From assembly GCA_002205965.3 (NCBI GenBank), contig NADL03000602.1:124001-188000 (forward strand): a stretch of DNA of 64,000 bases, written 5' to 3'. The notes beneath the pieces were generated by a model. It worked only from the letters and a program-made list of their open reading frames with translations. It made no database searches and was not told where the DNA came from. Below, piece by piece: positions 23,641 to 33,037 of the stretch (position 1 is the first letter of the stretch; each line of letters begins with the position of its first letter). This DNA is from Kappaphycus alvarezii. Its lineage: Eukaryota > Rhodophyta > Florideophyceae > Gigartinales > Solieriaceae. Made by a program: the position numbers and the translations under genes.

Positions 23641-24758
23641 TGCTTCAGGAGGATCCTCGCCGCCTCCAACGTTCCCAATTTGTGGCGGAGAAACGTAAGG
23701 TTCCCATAGAGGATACCCCTGTATTCCATATCCGGGGGTAAGGCGTAACCTCTCAGTCGCACGTCTTGGTTGTTCTTGAGAAATACGTAAATTGGACGGA
23801 TAATATTCAGATACGTTTGCGACAAGTCTCCAGCAGCTACCATTCCATATCTTCCTATAGAGTAATGATATATTACCTCCACAAACTCTGGACCTGCTTC
23901 CGTGAACCTTCCGTTTTGGAATGAAAATAGAACTCTTATTAATAGTCGGAAATCTTCTTCAGGTAGCAATGGTCCGTTCAACGTACGAAAACATAGGCAT
24001 ATATTAATGTAGAAATGGATGATTACGTGGAGTTCGTAGTAGTCCCGCGTAACCGAGATGATCCATTCCCAGGCCCTTTTTCCTCCCATAGGAATCATTC
24101 TATAGTTAAAGATGAGTATGCCCCGTGGTTGCGCATAGTCCTGTGTGAGAAGGAATTCTTCAGGCCTCTGATGGTAAGGGACCAGACGACGTGCATGGAT
24201 GGCCCTCCTTGATCTCTTCCCTGAGCTTGAACAGAGCTGATAGTGCGGGTGTCTTTCCTCCGTGACGATGCAAGGGTTCGAGTACTTGGTTTGGAAGGCC
24301 GGCCACTTCACAGCCTGCTGCATTGCTTTTCCATGTACTACAAGTACTTTAGAGCCAACTGAAAAGGTTCTGACTGCAGGTTCTGCATCCTTATTTCTTG
24401 TCTGTGTTAGCGCGCGGTGTGATCTCCAGCCTTCGGTGGCCAGTAGTTCAACTTCCCTACTCTCTTCATCGATAATATTTGTTTCCATGTCTCTCTGTAA
24501 CATTCTAGGAGCCCTTCCGTACATTAGCTCGAATGGTGAGCGTCCATTTCTTCCTCTTCTTCGACGGTAGCCGTATAACACTTTTGGTAAGGCATCTTCC
24601 CACTGGATTTCATTCTCCAACATAGTTTTCGATATTGCTCGTTTGATGGTTCCAACCATCCTCTCCGCTTTCCCGTTGGACATAGGAGCGTATGCGAGAA
24701 CGGTCTTCAGCTTCCTTTCTCTTCCAAAAAACGAAGCAGTGAAGTTGCAGTAAAACAA
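23637..24758 (-). CDS. Integrase C-terminal half plus first extension domain (element A)
   Basis: Carries the third catalytic residue of the DDE triad (Glu in NGKAERMVG, near the start), then the region PFELMYGRAPRML typical of gypsy integrases, then a GPF/Y-like DNA-binding module (VGSKVLVVHGK ... KYSNPCIVTEE ... AIHARRLVPYH). After this, instead of a chromodomain, comes the first extension domain (INICLCFRTLNGP, EEDFRLLIRVLFS, GRYGMV, IRPIY). The 7-bp loss near 23,720 diverts the frame, which ends in an unrelated tail. The N-terminal half lies in a different frame at 24,707-25,264. Confidence 0.8.
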   Translation of the reverse strand: MFYCNFTASFFGRERKLKTVLAYAPMSNGKAERMVGTIKRAISKTMLENEIQWEDALPKVLYGYRRRRGRNGRSPFELMYGRAPRMLQRDMETNIIDEESREVELLATEGWRSHRALTQTRNKDAEPAVRTFSVGSKVLVVHGKAMQQAVKWPAFQTKYSNPCIVTEERHPHYQLCSSSGKRSRRAIHARRLVPYHQRPEEFLLTQDYAQPRGILIFNYRMIPMGGKRAWEWIISVTRDYYELHVIIHFYINICLCFRTLNGPLLPEEDFRLLIRVLFSFQNGRFTEAGPEFVEVIYHYSIGRYGMVAAGDLSQTYLNIIRPIYVFLKNNQDVRLRGYALPPDMEYRGILYGNLTFLRHKLGTLEAARILLKQ

Positions 24759-25264
24759 AGGGCGTTATCCGAGATGATCCTTTTTGGAAGACCAAACGGT
24801 TCAATTATTTCTTTTTCGATGAATCTCAGTACCACCTCAGCATTTGCCTCCTCGACTGCAACTGCTATTGGCCATCCAGTAAGATGTTCCACCCCTATAA
24901 GGAGATATTTGTTTCCGGAAGAAGTTTCCTTGAACGGGCCCGCGAAGTCAATTGAGAAGGTTTCAAAGAGACCGGAAACTGGAAAACTTAGAGTTGTCTT
25001 ATACTTCCGTATTGGAGTGAATTTTTGGCAGTTGTCGCAGCTTTTCACGAAGTTATAGACGTCCTTATGGATACCGGGCCACCAGAATCTCTCAGTTACG
25101 AATTTTTTGGTTGTTTCGAGATCCCAATGCCCTAGCTCATCATGGAAAGTCCTCAAGATCTTCATTCTTTCTTTCAAAGGGGCCACTAGTCGGGGACCGG
25201 CTTTAGTGTGCCGGAAAGTTTCCCATTCCACAATGTAAAAGCCTTTTGATTCCTGCGTACCCAA
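24707..25264 (-). CDS. Integrase N-terminal zinc finger and first part of DDE core (element A)
   Basis: 185 codons. HHCC zinc finger: His41 and His46 (FHDELGHW), Cys76 and Cys79 (CDNC). Core: first Asp in SIDFAGPF (D106), second in IISDNALCF (D166). The Glu lies in the next frame (24,758-23,637). The break between them is also present in copies B and C, so it predates the copies or reflects a shared artefact. In A three more bases are missing at the break (near 24,712). Catalyses cDNA insertion into the genome when intact; as written the core is split. Confidence 0.85.
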   Translation of the reverse strand: MGTQESKGFYIVEWETFRHTKAGPRLVAPLKERMKILRTFHDELGHWDLETTKKFVTERFWWPGIHKDVYNFVKSCDNCQKFTPIRKYKTTLSFPVSGLFETFSIDFAGPFKETSSGNKYLLIGVEHLTGWPIAVAVEEANAEVVLRFIEKEIIEPFGLPKRIISDNALCFTATSLLRFLEEKGS

Positions 25265-25316
25265 TTTCGGTGTTCAAGATCAACCTTTCTCATTTCTAGT
25301 CCATCGAGGAATTTGA

Positions 25317-26398
25317 TCAGCCGTGAATATTAGCTTCGTACTCGTTATCGTTCGGCAACTGCAACTCGGCGACTCCGACGATGTCCTCCGAAGCTTTTTC
25401 ATTTGGAATCAGTGCGTCCCTCAAGCGGGATAGGTAATCGGCAGGCTGATTATTGCGTCCGGGTCTATACACAATTTCAAACCGATATTCTGCGAAAATG
25501 TCGAGCCATCGGGCCAAGCGGTGATGTACATCCTTCTTTTGGAATGCTGTTTTAAGTGCCTGGTGATCAGTTATCAAGACAAATTTCTCGAGTGATAAAA
25601 GGTATACGCGAAACTTTTTCAGCGCGAAGACGACAGCTAGCGCTTCTTTCTCGCAGACTGAGTATCTCTTTTCCGCGTCATTCAGAGTTCGGCTTGCGAA
25701 TTGAACAGGGTGTAGTCTTCCGTTTTCATCTTTTTGGGACAAAACGGCACCCAAAGACCGTTCTGAGGCATCTGTCTCCACAACGAATGGTCTCTTGAAA
25801 TCTGGGTACATGAGAACTGGGGGACACATAGCTTATCTTTAAGCTCCTGAAATGCAGTTTCCATTTCCTTGTTCCAGTAAAATTTTCCGTTCTTCGTAGT
25901 GCTGGCATGTAACGGTGCTGCAGTCTTGGCGAAATCTTTGATAAATCTTCTGTAATATGAGGCCAGTCCTAAGAAGCTTCGGACCTCCGTCTTTGAAGCG
26001 GGCCTTGGTGCCAACTTTATTTTTTTCGTTTTCTCTGGATCCACTCTAATTCCCTCTTGGTCGACGATATGACCGAGTAATTGGATAGAAGTTTTCGCAA
26101 AGAAGCATTTGCTCAACTTAATTTTCAAGCTATACTCCGATATCCTCTCCACAACTGTCTTGACGTGCGAGATGTGCTGATCCAATGTTTCTGAGAATAT
26201 GACGACATCATCGATATAGACTCTTGCGAATGGAAGTCCTTTCAAAACCTCGTTCATCATTCTTTGGAATGTAGCTGGTGCATTCATGAGACCAAAAGGC
26301 ATCACTTCGAACCTGAACGTACCGGCTTTGCTGGTAAAGGTTGTTTTTTTTACATTTTTCATCCAATGGAATCTGCCAATAGCCAGTGTAAAGGTCAA
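25317..26398 (-). pseudogene. RT second half and RNase H (element A), frameshifted
   Basis: Two overlapping frames: 26,398-25,682 with PFGLMNAPATFQ and the catalytic YIDD (VYIDDVVIF), then the connection (FLGLASYYRRFIKDF); 25,829-25,317 with the RNase H residues Asp in VETDASERSLGAV, Glu in CEKEALAVV, Asp in LITDHQALK and Asp in QPADYLSRL. All RNase H catalytic residues are present. One G missing in a G-run near 25,825, compared with copy C, breaks the frame. Private indels also occur near 26,345 and 25,285. Confidence 0.88.
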
Positions 26399-27340
26399 TT
26401 GAGGTGAAATATCTCCCGTCCTTCAGGTCCTCGAGGATCTCCTCCATGTTCGGAATCGGAAATCGATCGGGTATCATTCTCTGGTTCAGTTGTCGGTAAT
26501 CGACGCAAAAACGCAGCTTTCCATCCTTCTTTGGTGCGACCACAACTGGAAACGACCATGGGGATGAAACTGGTCGAATAATATCATTTTTCAGCATACT
26601 TGTAACATTTTCTGAGATAAATTGGTCATATTTTGGCGGTTGACGTCTAGGCTTGTGGTAAATCGGTTGAGTGTCGGTAAGTTCGAACGAGTGAGTAACC
26701 GGTACACTTGCTTGTCTTAAATCTGAAACGCTCCATGCAATTACTTCGGAAGATGTTAACATGTCGGATATTTTCAGTGAGGCGGGGGCGGGAAGGTGCT
26801 GCACTTTTCCTTGGATTTCTGCCATTTGGCGCCCTTTTTCTTCTTGATCCTCAACCTCAATATTTTGAAGGACCTCTTCCGTCGTGCTCACATCTTCATA
26901 TATGGAATTCGACGTATTCTTATTTTCTTTGCAAAGGTAATCTTCTTTCATGCTCCGAATTCTGTCCTTTGATTCGATATCATCGCAAAAAGAAACACAT
27001 TCGGGTTTCAAACTTATCCTAGAATCCCAGTCGTCATCTGTTTCAAACCCGGAATCATAATCGTCCCATGCCATGTTCATTAACCCCGAGGGTACCCTTT
27101 TCCACTTCCGAAAGTGTTAGTTGGTTCCGAATCTTCGCTGTCATAGCTAGAAGTGAAATCTTCACTGTCCGTTTCTTTTAAATCTTCAGGATGCGTGCTT
27201 TTGTCGAAATCCAGGGGCATCTTCACGGTTCTGCCGTCAATATTAACTGAAACCATTTGGTTGCCCAAGTCAATGCATGTCCTAGTCTTTCCATTGTGGG
27301 CAGCCAATGATTGCATCGAAAGGGAGATCCGGCATGACAA
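26208..27340 (-). pseudogene. PR-RT linker and RT N-terminus (element A), frameshifted
   Basis: 27,340-27,080 encodes the end of the protease region (CIDLGNQMVSVNIDGRTVKM) and an acidic linker (DSEDFTSSYDSEDSEP). After a one-base loss in a G-run near 27,093 the next frame (27,080-26,208) carries an acidic linker and then [61 protein letters not shown] with the first catalytic Asp. In copy B the two frames are fused through this point, showing that A is the altered one here. Confidence 0.85.
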
Positions 27341-28955
27341 GAAAGTCTACATCAACTTTAGAGTCCCCAAAGAACACGGAAACCTTGTCAACAGTGCCCA
27401 TGCATTTTGAGACGGTTCCATCCGCTACAGTTATTTTTCGAGTCGTTGGAGTAATTTCGAGACCTAGATCTGTCACCAAAGTTTCTGAAATGAGGTTTGG
27501 AACAGCACCCGAATCGAAGAGAGCTTGGGTTTTCATACCCAATACTTTGACTGGTACCAGCTTAAGACGTCTTGGTGCTGTCGAGGCCGATTGAAGAAAC
27601 AGTTTCTTACCCTTAGCGGACTTATTAGACCTGATAATTTTTTTGAGTTCTTTTCTCGCATCCTCTGCGTCGCCCCTCAAAAGTTGACCAAACGTTATCC
27701 CAGTTGGGGCCGATGCAAGCTCAGCCACCAAATTGTACCTCTTCACATACTCTAGTACGTCCTTAGAGATACTCTTAACTTTCTTACTCTTTTTCGTCTT
27801 CTTGGCCGGAGTGACTCCCACTCCTGGAACAACTTGATCAGACCTCTTGGTTCGAGGAGGTACAGGTGCTGGGATATGCTCCAGCATTCCATACTCTAGC
27901 CTAGGTTTCTTCGATAAAATGTTCCCTTCCCCATCCCTTTTTGTCACATTGACTTGACTAATCTCTTCAGCGATGGATACGTTACCGGCATCCGTCAACC
28001 TTTGATCCCTTCTATTTTGTAAGATTTTCACCTCTGGTCCTGACTCACTCCTTGCTTCCGATAAATTTGCTCTTCTGTTGTCTTTAGACCAGCAGTTACT
28101 TTCATGATGCCCATATCGACCGCACTTTGCACAACGAGTGTTTCTATGTGGATTATCAGGACACCTGTTTGCAAAGTGTCCAGGCTTGTGACAGTAAGAA
28201 CAGACTTCTGCGGCCTTAGGGGCCCCAGACTGGTTCTTCTTAATGGTAAGAGTAAGGCTTTCCAACTGCGAGGTTATCATGTCAAGTCGATTATCGAATC
28301 GGGTTTCCAACCTTTCTTCCAAGTTTTTGACATCGCTCCTGACAGATTCTAATGCCGCTGCACTAGTAGCCGGCCTTTGATAATTCTTTTCAGGATGTAC
28401 GATAGACATCGATGTGCGGGTTTCCCTCGGTACCTCACTCAGTGACTGAAACGTCTCCGAATTTTTGACAAATTCTACTATGGTACCCTTCAGTTCATCA
28501 AAAGTGTGAGGGCCCTTGATGAGGAGGAAATCGGAGAGCCGCTTATCCCCCATAGCCGCCTTACGCAGCATTCCGTACTTGGCTTGGGCGTTGAACCCAG
28601 CCTTTTCATAAAGATCACACAAGTACACCAATGAGCTTAACAAATCGTCGAAGTTGAGCCGGGCCTCTATGGCGGTACGAATCATCTCATCTGGTTCTAC
28701 CTCCTTAGCATACTCTTTCACAAGCCACTCACATACCTCACCGAAGTTACGCCCATTCCCGTTAAGAGACCACCCGTCGATAAACTTGGACTTATATTTG
28801 TGCTTTGCGTCACCATGAAGATAGGCGAAGATACTTGCGGCCTTCTCTTCATCGCCCTTCTCTCGCATCACAACGTTGACATATGTGTAAAGAAACTCCT
28901 CAACGTCTTCAGTCTTGCCCCCTGTGAACGTTATACGAGCAGCGTTGAGATCCAT
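27282..28955 (-). CDS. Gag-protease polyprotein (element A)
   Basis: The open frame extends up to 29,084 inside the LTR; I choose Met44 (28,955, MDLNAARITF) as the likely start because it lies after the PBS. Numbering below follows the 600-codon open frame. Helical capsid-like region 50-210; probable coiled coil 245-285; two CCHC knuckles, C295-C298-H303-C308 and C318-C321-H326-C331, that bind RNA; a basic stretch near 427-438 (PAKKTKKSKKVK); retropepsin active site D524-S-G-A with the second conserved region FDAIIG near 589-594. The frame stops at 27,282 just after IIGCP, inside the protease C-terminus, so pol is reached only by a frame change. Copy C has the same stop. Confidence 0.9.
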   Translation of the reverse strand: MDLNAARITFTGGKTEDVEEFLYTYVNVVMREKGDEEKAASIFAYLHGDAKHKYKSKFIDGWSLNGNGRNFGEVCEWLVKEYAKEVEPDEMIRTAIEARLNFDDLLSSLVYLCDLYEKAGFNAQAKYGMLRKAAMGDKRLSDFLLIKGPHTFDELKGTIVEFVKNSETFQSLSEVPRETRTSMSIVHPEKNYQRPATSAAALESVRSDVKNLEERLETRFDNRLDMITSQLESLTLTIKKNQSGAPKAAEVCSYCHKPGHFANRCPDNPHRNTRCAKCGRYGHHESNCWSKDNRRANLSEARSESGPEVKILQNRRDQRLTDAGNVSIAEEISQVNVTKRDGEGNILSKKPRLEYGMLEHIPAPVPPRTKRSDQVVPGVGVTPAKKTKKSKKVKSISKDVLEYVKRYNLVAELASAPTGITFGQLLRGDAEDARKELKKIIRSNKSAKGKKLFLQSASTAPRRLKLVPVKVLGMKTQALFDSGAVPNLISETLVTDLGLEITPTTRKITVADGTVSKCMGTVDKVSVFFGDSKVDVDFLVMPDLPFDAIIGCPQWKD

Positions 28956-29022
28956 GATTACAGAAAGAAATCCCCCGAAGTGTTCCTTACTACTGCTCAA
29001 CTCGAATACCTCGGGTGCAACC

Positions 29023-29040
29023 CCCTCCACAAGAGTACCA
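29023..29040 (-). promoter_or_regulatory. Primer-binding site of element A
   Basis: On the minus strand, two bases after the 5' LTR, the sequence starts TGGTACTCTTGTGGAGGG. The TGG start is complementary to the CCA end of a tRNA, which would prime reverse transcription. I could not assign the tRNA. The same sequence follows the LTRs at 41,739 and 48,386. Confidence 0.65.
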
Positions 29041-29042
29041 AA

Positions 29043-29759
29043 TGATAGGGGTAAATCGGCGGGGGAAGAGATCCTCAGAACCAATTACCCTGAGAAGGAG
29101 GTGTTGCGAGCGACAAAAGTGCTGCCGTGGTATTGTTGAACGAACAAAAGGGAGTGTATATAGAAGAGAGTTGAGAAGCTACAAGCAAGTATAAAAGGGG
29201 CAGGGTCTACCACCGACGCTCTGCGACTAGCGTAAGAAAAAGTTTTCTTGGGTCTGAAGTTGACTCTCAACTTCCTACTACTCGGGACTTGGCTTGAAGT
29301 TGTCTGCCAACTTGCTTCACCTCCACTAAAGGAAGCAGTTTACTCGGCTTATATAGACTTTTGGCTACCCCAAAAGTCTCAACAAACATACTAATAACCA
29401 TAAAATGTATTCACGGTAATCGTGTGAACCAGAGAGACTATTAGAAGATATTTCCTCAAGGTAAATATCTAGGTGCCATACCCATGCCAGCCACCATCGG
29501 CCAGGGGTGGGAATTGATGTGGCCATTATATAGACCTTTCAGAGCTACTTGTAGTATCACCCACAACCTGGAACTGTACTGACATCTACTATGACAGCGT
29601 GTCCTAAAATGAAAAAATCAACCGACGAATTTGCCACACTCACCCAAATTAAAAATATCTTGCAAATTCAAAAACTGTAAAAATATCTTCCCAATTCCGA
29701 TACTGTATACAATCATGGTCCTCATCTAGATTTTTTCGTGCGCGAATTTGCGCACATCA
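29043..29759 (-). repeat. Right LTR of element A (5' LTR in element direction)
   Basis: 717 bp, TGATAGGGG...ACATCA on the plus strand. It should drive transcription of the element leftwards. TATA-like CTATATAAG (minus) at 29,356-29,348. It is followed by CCCTC (29,760-29,764), the right copy of the target duplication. Confidence 0.93.
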
Positions 29760-29764
29760 CCCTC
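29760..29764. repeat. Target-site duplication of element A, right copy
   Basis: CCCTC, identical to 22,252-22,256. Confidence 0.9.
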
Positions 29765-30079
29765 CTTATTTCATTCTGTATGCACCTTCGTCCAGTCCGT
29801 ACGCAGTGGGAGCAAGCAAGGCCGCTTCAAAGCAACTTTACAGTTTCGCTATGGCTCAATATTTCACTTGCGCATTGATTTGTAAAACAGGGGAGGAACG
29901 TAGTACAACCTCGTCGGAAAGCGCCATGTGGCTTGAGAAATGATATCAGTGCAGGCAGGAGTCAGAAATTTTTCAGGGTCAAAGCCCACTCAAGGCTGTA
30001 AAATAGCGTTCAAACGAATGGACAGCGTCGGTTGGGCTAATTTGCACGTTGATGGAACTAAGTCGCCATAAATAATTAG
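29765..30079. other. No recognisable gene
   Basis: Sequence right of element A up to the 5' break of the family 1 copy at about 30,080. No motif seen. Confidence 0.4.
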
Positions 30080-30293
30080 ATCAACATGCGTTGACCCGCA
30101 AGTACAAAGACGGCATCACTCACCGGCATCACGTCCTTCGCAACATTCTCGCCCGCTTCTATAAGGAAGTTGGCGTCGCTGCACTCGTCGAATATACGCT
30201 TCCCGTCCAAGATCCTAATTCTTCTATTCATTGGAGTCCCGTCTATTACGAATGGACATCTACATTCCGGGTGCCAATGGTCTTCACGCCAGT
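30080..30293 (+). pseudogene. Non-LTR family 1 C-terminal module, first part
   Basis: Reads DQHALTRKYKDGITHRHHVL and NILARFYKEVGVAALVE, then LPVQDPNSSIHW. Matches the copy at 49.9-50.1 kb (GQHVLTCKYED, NILACFCKEVSVAALVEHSL, LPVQDPNSFIHW). This is the zinc-knuckle C-terminal half (GDHALTC pattern) followed by RHxHxRN, as seen at the C-terminus of many non-LTR retrotransposon proteins. The copy is interrupted at 30,293 by the family 2 insertion and resumes at about 31,204. Confidence 0.65.
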
Positions 30294-31203
30294 GCCTTTT
30301 GCTCCAACAACCCACCTCGCAAAAGAAGCTGACGGATGCAATTCACGATGCGGCTAAGAGCTCATACCCCCTGGCGACAGCAGGAGACAAGCTTTTCGCC
30401 CGTCGATAAGCCTACCTGGTGCTAAACAATGGGTATACTGCGCACCATGCCCGTGCCTTGAGACACACATTGCTGCCATTGCTTTCTCCGCCTGGCTCCA
30501 ATATTATTGCAAGGTACCGTTCTTCGCCCCCAACATCCCGTGCCCCCGGTGAAACTGCCGGAAACCCTGGACGTCTTCGGTGACGACCTCATGCACTGCT
30601 TGCATGACATGGCCGGGAGCGAATCGATCGTCACGACCGCCAGGTTACGGTCCTCACGTTGGACCTAGCAAAGGCCGCCCGGCACCTGGTCATGGAGCTC
30701 TGTCCGGATGGCCAACATCGCACTAGGCAAGGCTATAGGGAGCACCGGAGGGGCAGACATTTTCGACGTTACATTCGTCAATCCACTTGCTCCCTTAAAC
30801 ACACGGCCCGCAGCTTCCACCCTTGACATCTCTGACGCCGCGAATACTTCAAAGCTCAGGAGGTATCAAGACTTTATTACCACGGGTCCCGACTGATCCC
30901 AGTGGCGATATCCACTCTTGGCGGGTGGCACTCGCACGCATTCGCGGTGCTGAGAGATGTGGCTCGGCACGTCGCCGCTCGAGCCATGGAGACCTTCGGT
31001 CCGGTGCAATCTGCCCTTATGCAAAGAAATGCTGCGGTGACGGTTTCGTCCAACGCAGCATGCCTTACGGCTGGCCTCATACCAGCCTGTAAGGTCGTAC
31101 CTCCTTACTCCGCCTCATTTTCAGACTCTCTAATACAAAGACCTGCCCCCATAGTCTTTTGAAATAGCCGTCCTTCATCCCTAATCAGCAATCCCTCCAC
31201 GAG
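30294..31203 (+). mobile_element. Non-LTR family 2 copy nested in family 1
   Basis: Contains, in broken frames, PPRKRS (compare NPPSQKKL in the 51-kb copy), a zinc-knuckle remnant (LDVFGDDLMHCLHD), then an open frame with GSTGGADIFDVTFVNPLAP, then LGGWHSHAFAVLRDVARHV and MQRNAAVTVSSNAA. The DVTFVNPLAP block is the conserved core of what I interpret as a restriction-like endonuclease domain. Ends with the family 2 tail (AATAGCCGTCC, AATCAGCAA). It sits inside family 1: left flank CTTCACGCCAGTG, right flank CACGAGTGATATT, while the uninterrupted copy at 50.1 kb reads CTTCACTCCAGTGATATT. Confidence 0.65.
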
Positions 31204-31475
31204 TGATATTGCAGTCGACTTTACTATTGCCCACCCTTGCTCGCTGCCACATCTCGCCAACTACAGTTACCTTAGGCGCTATCGCGAGAATCGCAGATGG
31301 CGAGAAACATCGTCATTACGGCGATTACTGGCACCAACGCGATATCGTCCTTTCTCTCGTCGAAGTTAATATCTATAGCGCCTTAGGTGATGAGGGCCAG
31401 AGGTTTTTCCGACGCCTCGCTTCCTTCGCTGCTTCCCGTCGTGTTCCTCTCCCCGGCAAGATCCCTAAAATGCCA
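31204..31475 (+). pseudogene. Non-LTR family 1 C-terminal module, second part
   Basis: Continues the copy at 30,080-30,293. Sequence resembles 50,140-50,400: TTTACTATTGCCCA, then a GEKHRH-type segment near 31,300 and the LASFAASR end near 31,420. Frames are broken. Confidence 0.6.
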
Positions 31476-31494
31476 TCTTCAGAGAGAAAGAGGA

Positions 31495-32350
31495 AACGTT
31501 TGGGTGTTTTACTCTTGGAAGATATATCCGATCTATCCCATGGTTTTCCAGACAACCACAATGGACTCAAAAAGGGTATACGACACAGTAATGGGGAAGG
31601 AACTACGCTCCCTAAAATTCTACCTTCAGGTCAGCCATCAAGCAGGCCCGCATTGGACATGACGGCTGCTGCAGCGTGCCTTTGCATCAAAACCCCCGAA
31701 CCTAGAGAGAAAGTGGATGCCGATATACCATTCCGAGGTGCAGCAAGAGCATGATGCCAACCAGCTTCAGCCGGTTACTGTGAGCTCCCACGAGTTTCAC
31801 GGTGAGTGTGGAATTCTTCAAGCGTTCCATATGCCTCCATTGTCCTTGCTGCTACATTGCGTGCGACGTCGCTCAGCAGCGCTACGGCATACTGGTGCCA
31901 GCATCCGAGGGTGAAGTTGAGGATGGAAACGGGCCTACCTCTAACAGAATTCGCGATGAAGGAATCGTACCTTCCCAATTTCGCACTCTCGCTGCATTAA
32001 CTGAGGTCAACGGGTTGAAGGTGCGCACTCTCCTGCAGAAGGGTGCCAAGGGATTAACGAAAATGAAGTCGGGGAAGTCCGTGCCGACGGTATCCTACTA
32101 CGCCAATGTCGGGCCTGCTGCAGTGAAGCCTTTCTCGCGTTTGAACGATTGGCTGTCGAGCTGACTTTTCGAAATCGCTAGCCACTAGCGTGACACGAAA
32201 GATCGTGACGCCGCGTCCTTTTCGCTTCCGTGCAAGCAATGCAGGAGATAGTAGCCGAAGCAGTCGAGCGTTTCGGGACAGTTCCGTTTTGGGCATGGTG
32301 CGTGCAGAGGAAAAAGTGGAACTAAGCAATACTACTGGAGCCACAACGAG
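31495..32350 (-). mobile_element. Non-LTR family 3 copy, minus strand
   Basis: In the minus direction: a basic stretch and RPDIGVVG near 32,130-32,105, then in another frame DFIFVNPLAPFCRRVRTFNP (about 32,075-32,010), then LGCWHQYAVALLSDVARNVA (31,900-31,830), then the shared 3' end at 31,720-31,495 (CGATTGTGG-like untranslated stretch ending ACACCCAAACG). Frames are broken. It lies back-to-back with the family 1 copy ending near 31,475. Confidence 0.6.
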
Positions 32351-32504
32351 AATCGTTCAGTTTACTTTACCCGTTTTCTGTTTCTCCTTTCATTCTCTCC
32401 AAACTCCGGTTAGATTCCCCGCTAGAAGTGTCAGACGACGAAGTAAACTACCCATGATTCCCCCTGTTACTAAAGAGGTTCCCCTAGAAATACTACGGGA
32501 AAGT

Positions 32505-32560
32505 GTAATACAGGAAATGGTCCTCCCTTCATGTAATACAGGAAATGGTCCTCCCTTCGT
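32505..32560. repeat. 28-bp tandem duplication
   Basis: Units 32,505-32,532 and 32,533-32,560 both start GTAATACAGGAAATGGTCC and differ by one base near the end (CAT/CGT); a third partial start GTAAT follows. Confidence 0.85.
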
Positions 32561-33037
32561 GTAATCCAGCAACCTACAACGATCCCGCCCCTAACTTCTC
32601 CCACGTCATTTCCAAATTTACTTCCATTTTATCTAGATATTTTATACTGTATTTAACCCTGAATCGACCCCAAATCAAGTTCCTTTTCCCTTCTAGCTTA
32701 CCTCTCCTCCAAATTCGCCTTTTGAGAAGAAGGGCGCAAATGCACTACTGCAAAAACCCTGTAGGTTTATTTTACCTATTTCTAATCTGTAGAACCTGCG
32801 CCGGGAGCCTATTTAAACCCTTTTATTCCAAGTTCCAAATGTCCCCGATACTTTTTCTCATCACCCCTCCCCCCCACACACCCAAAACACCCTATATTGC
32901 CTCCCATTCCCCAACGTCTATCAAAATGAACAACCTTCGCCCCTCCGACCCCATCACCAAAGACAGCCCCTCTCGCCCATCAACGGCCTAGCTCTAATGA
33001 ATAATGGGCCAACAGACCACGACGACTACTTCAGGAG
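32560..33037. other. No recognisable gene; pyrimidine/C-rich stretch
   Basis: Nothing coding is recognised. 32,860-32,980 is strongly C-rich on the plus strand. It precedes the acidic ORF and could include its upstream region. Confidence 0.35.

Larger units (their letters stand above)
22257..29759 (-). mobile_element. Ty3/gypsy LTR retrotransposon, copy A (7,503 bp)
   Basis: Complete minus-strand element: LTR 29,043-29,759, PBS, Gag-PR, linker, RT, RNase H, integrase, duplicated C-terminal domain, PPT, LTR 22,257-22,974, bounded by the CCCTC target duplication. Near-identical LTRs mean a recent insertion. PR-RT-RH-IN order assigns it to Ty3/gypsy. It lacks a chromodomain; a two-copy unknown domain occupies that place. 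Its pol is broken by frame changes at about 23,720 (7 bp missing against copy B), 24,712, 25,265-25,285, 25,825, 26,345, 27,093 and 27,290. Some of these are shared with copies B and C; others are private single-base losses in homopolymers, which could be sequencing error. Confidence 0.95.

Noticed and set aside
24015..24570. Plus-strand open frames antisense to integrase (also at 36,802-37,357 and 43,354-43,909)
   Set aside because: They repeat in every copy only because the DNA is nearly identical; they show no domain and mirror the codons of the minus-strand Pol.
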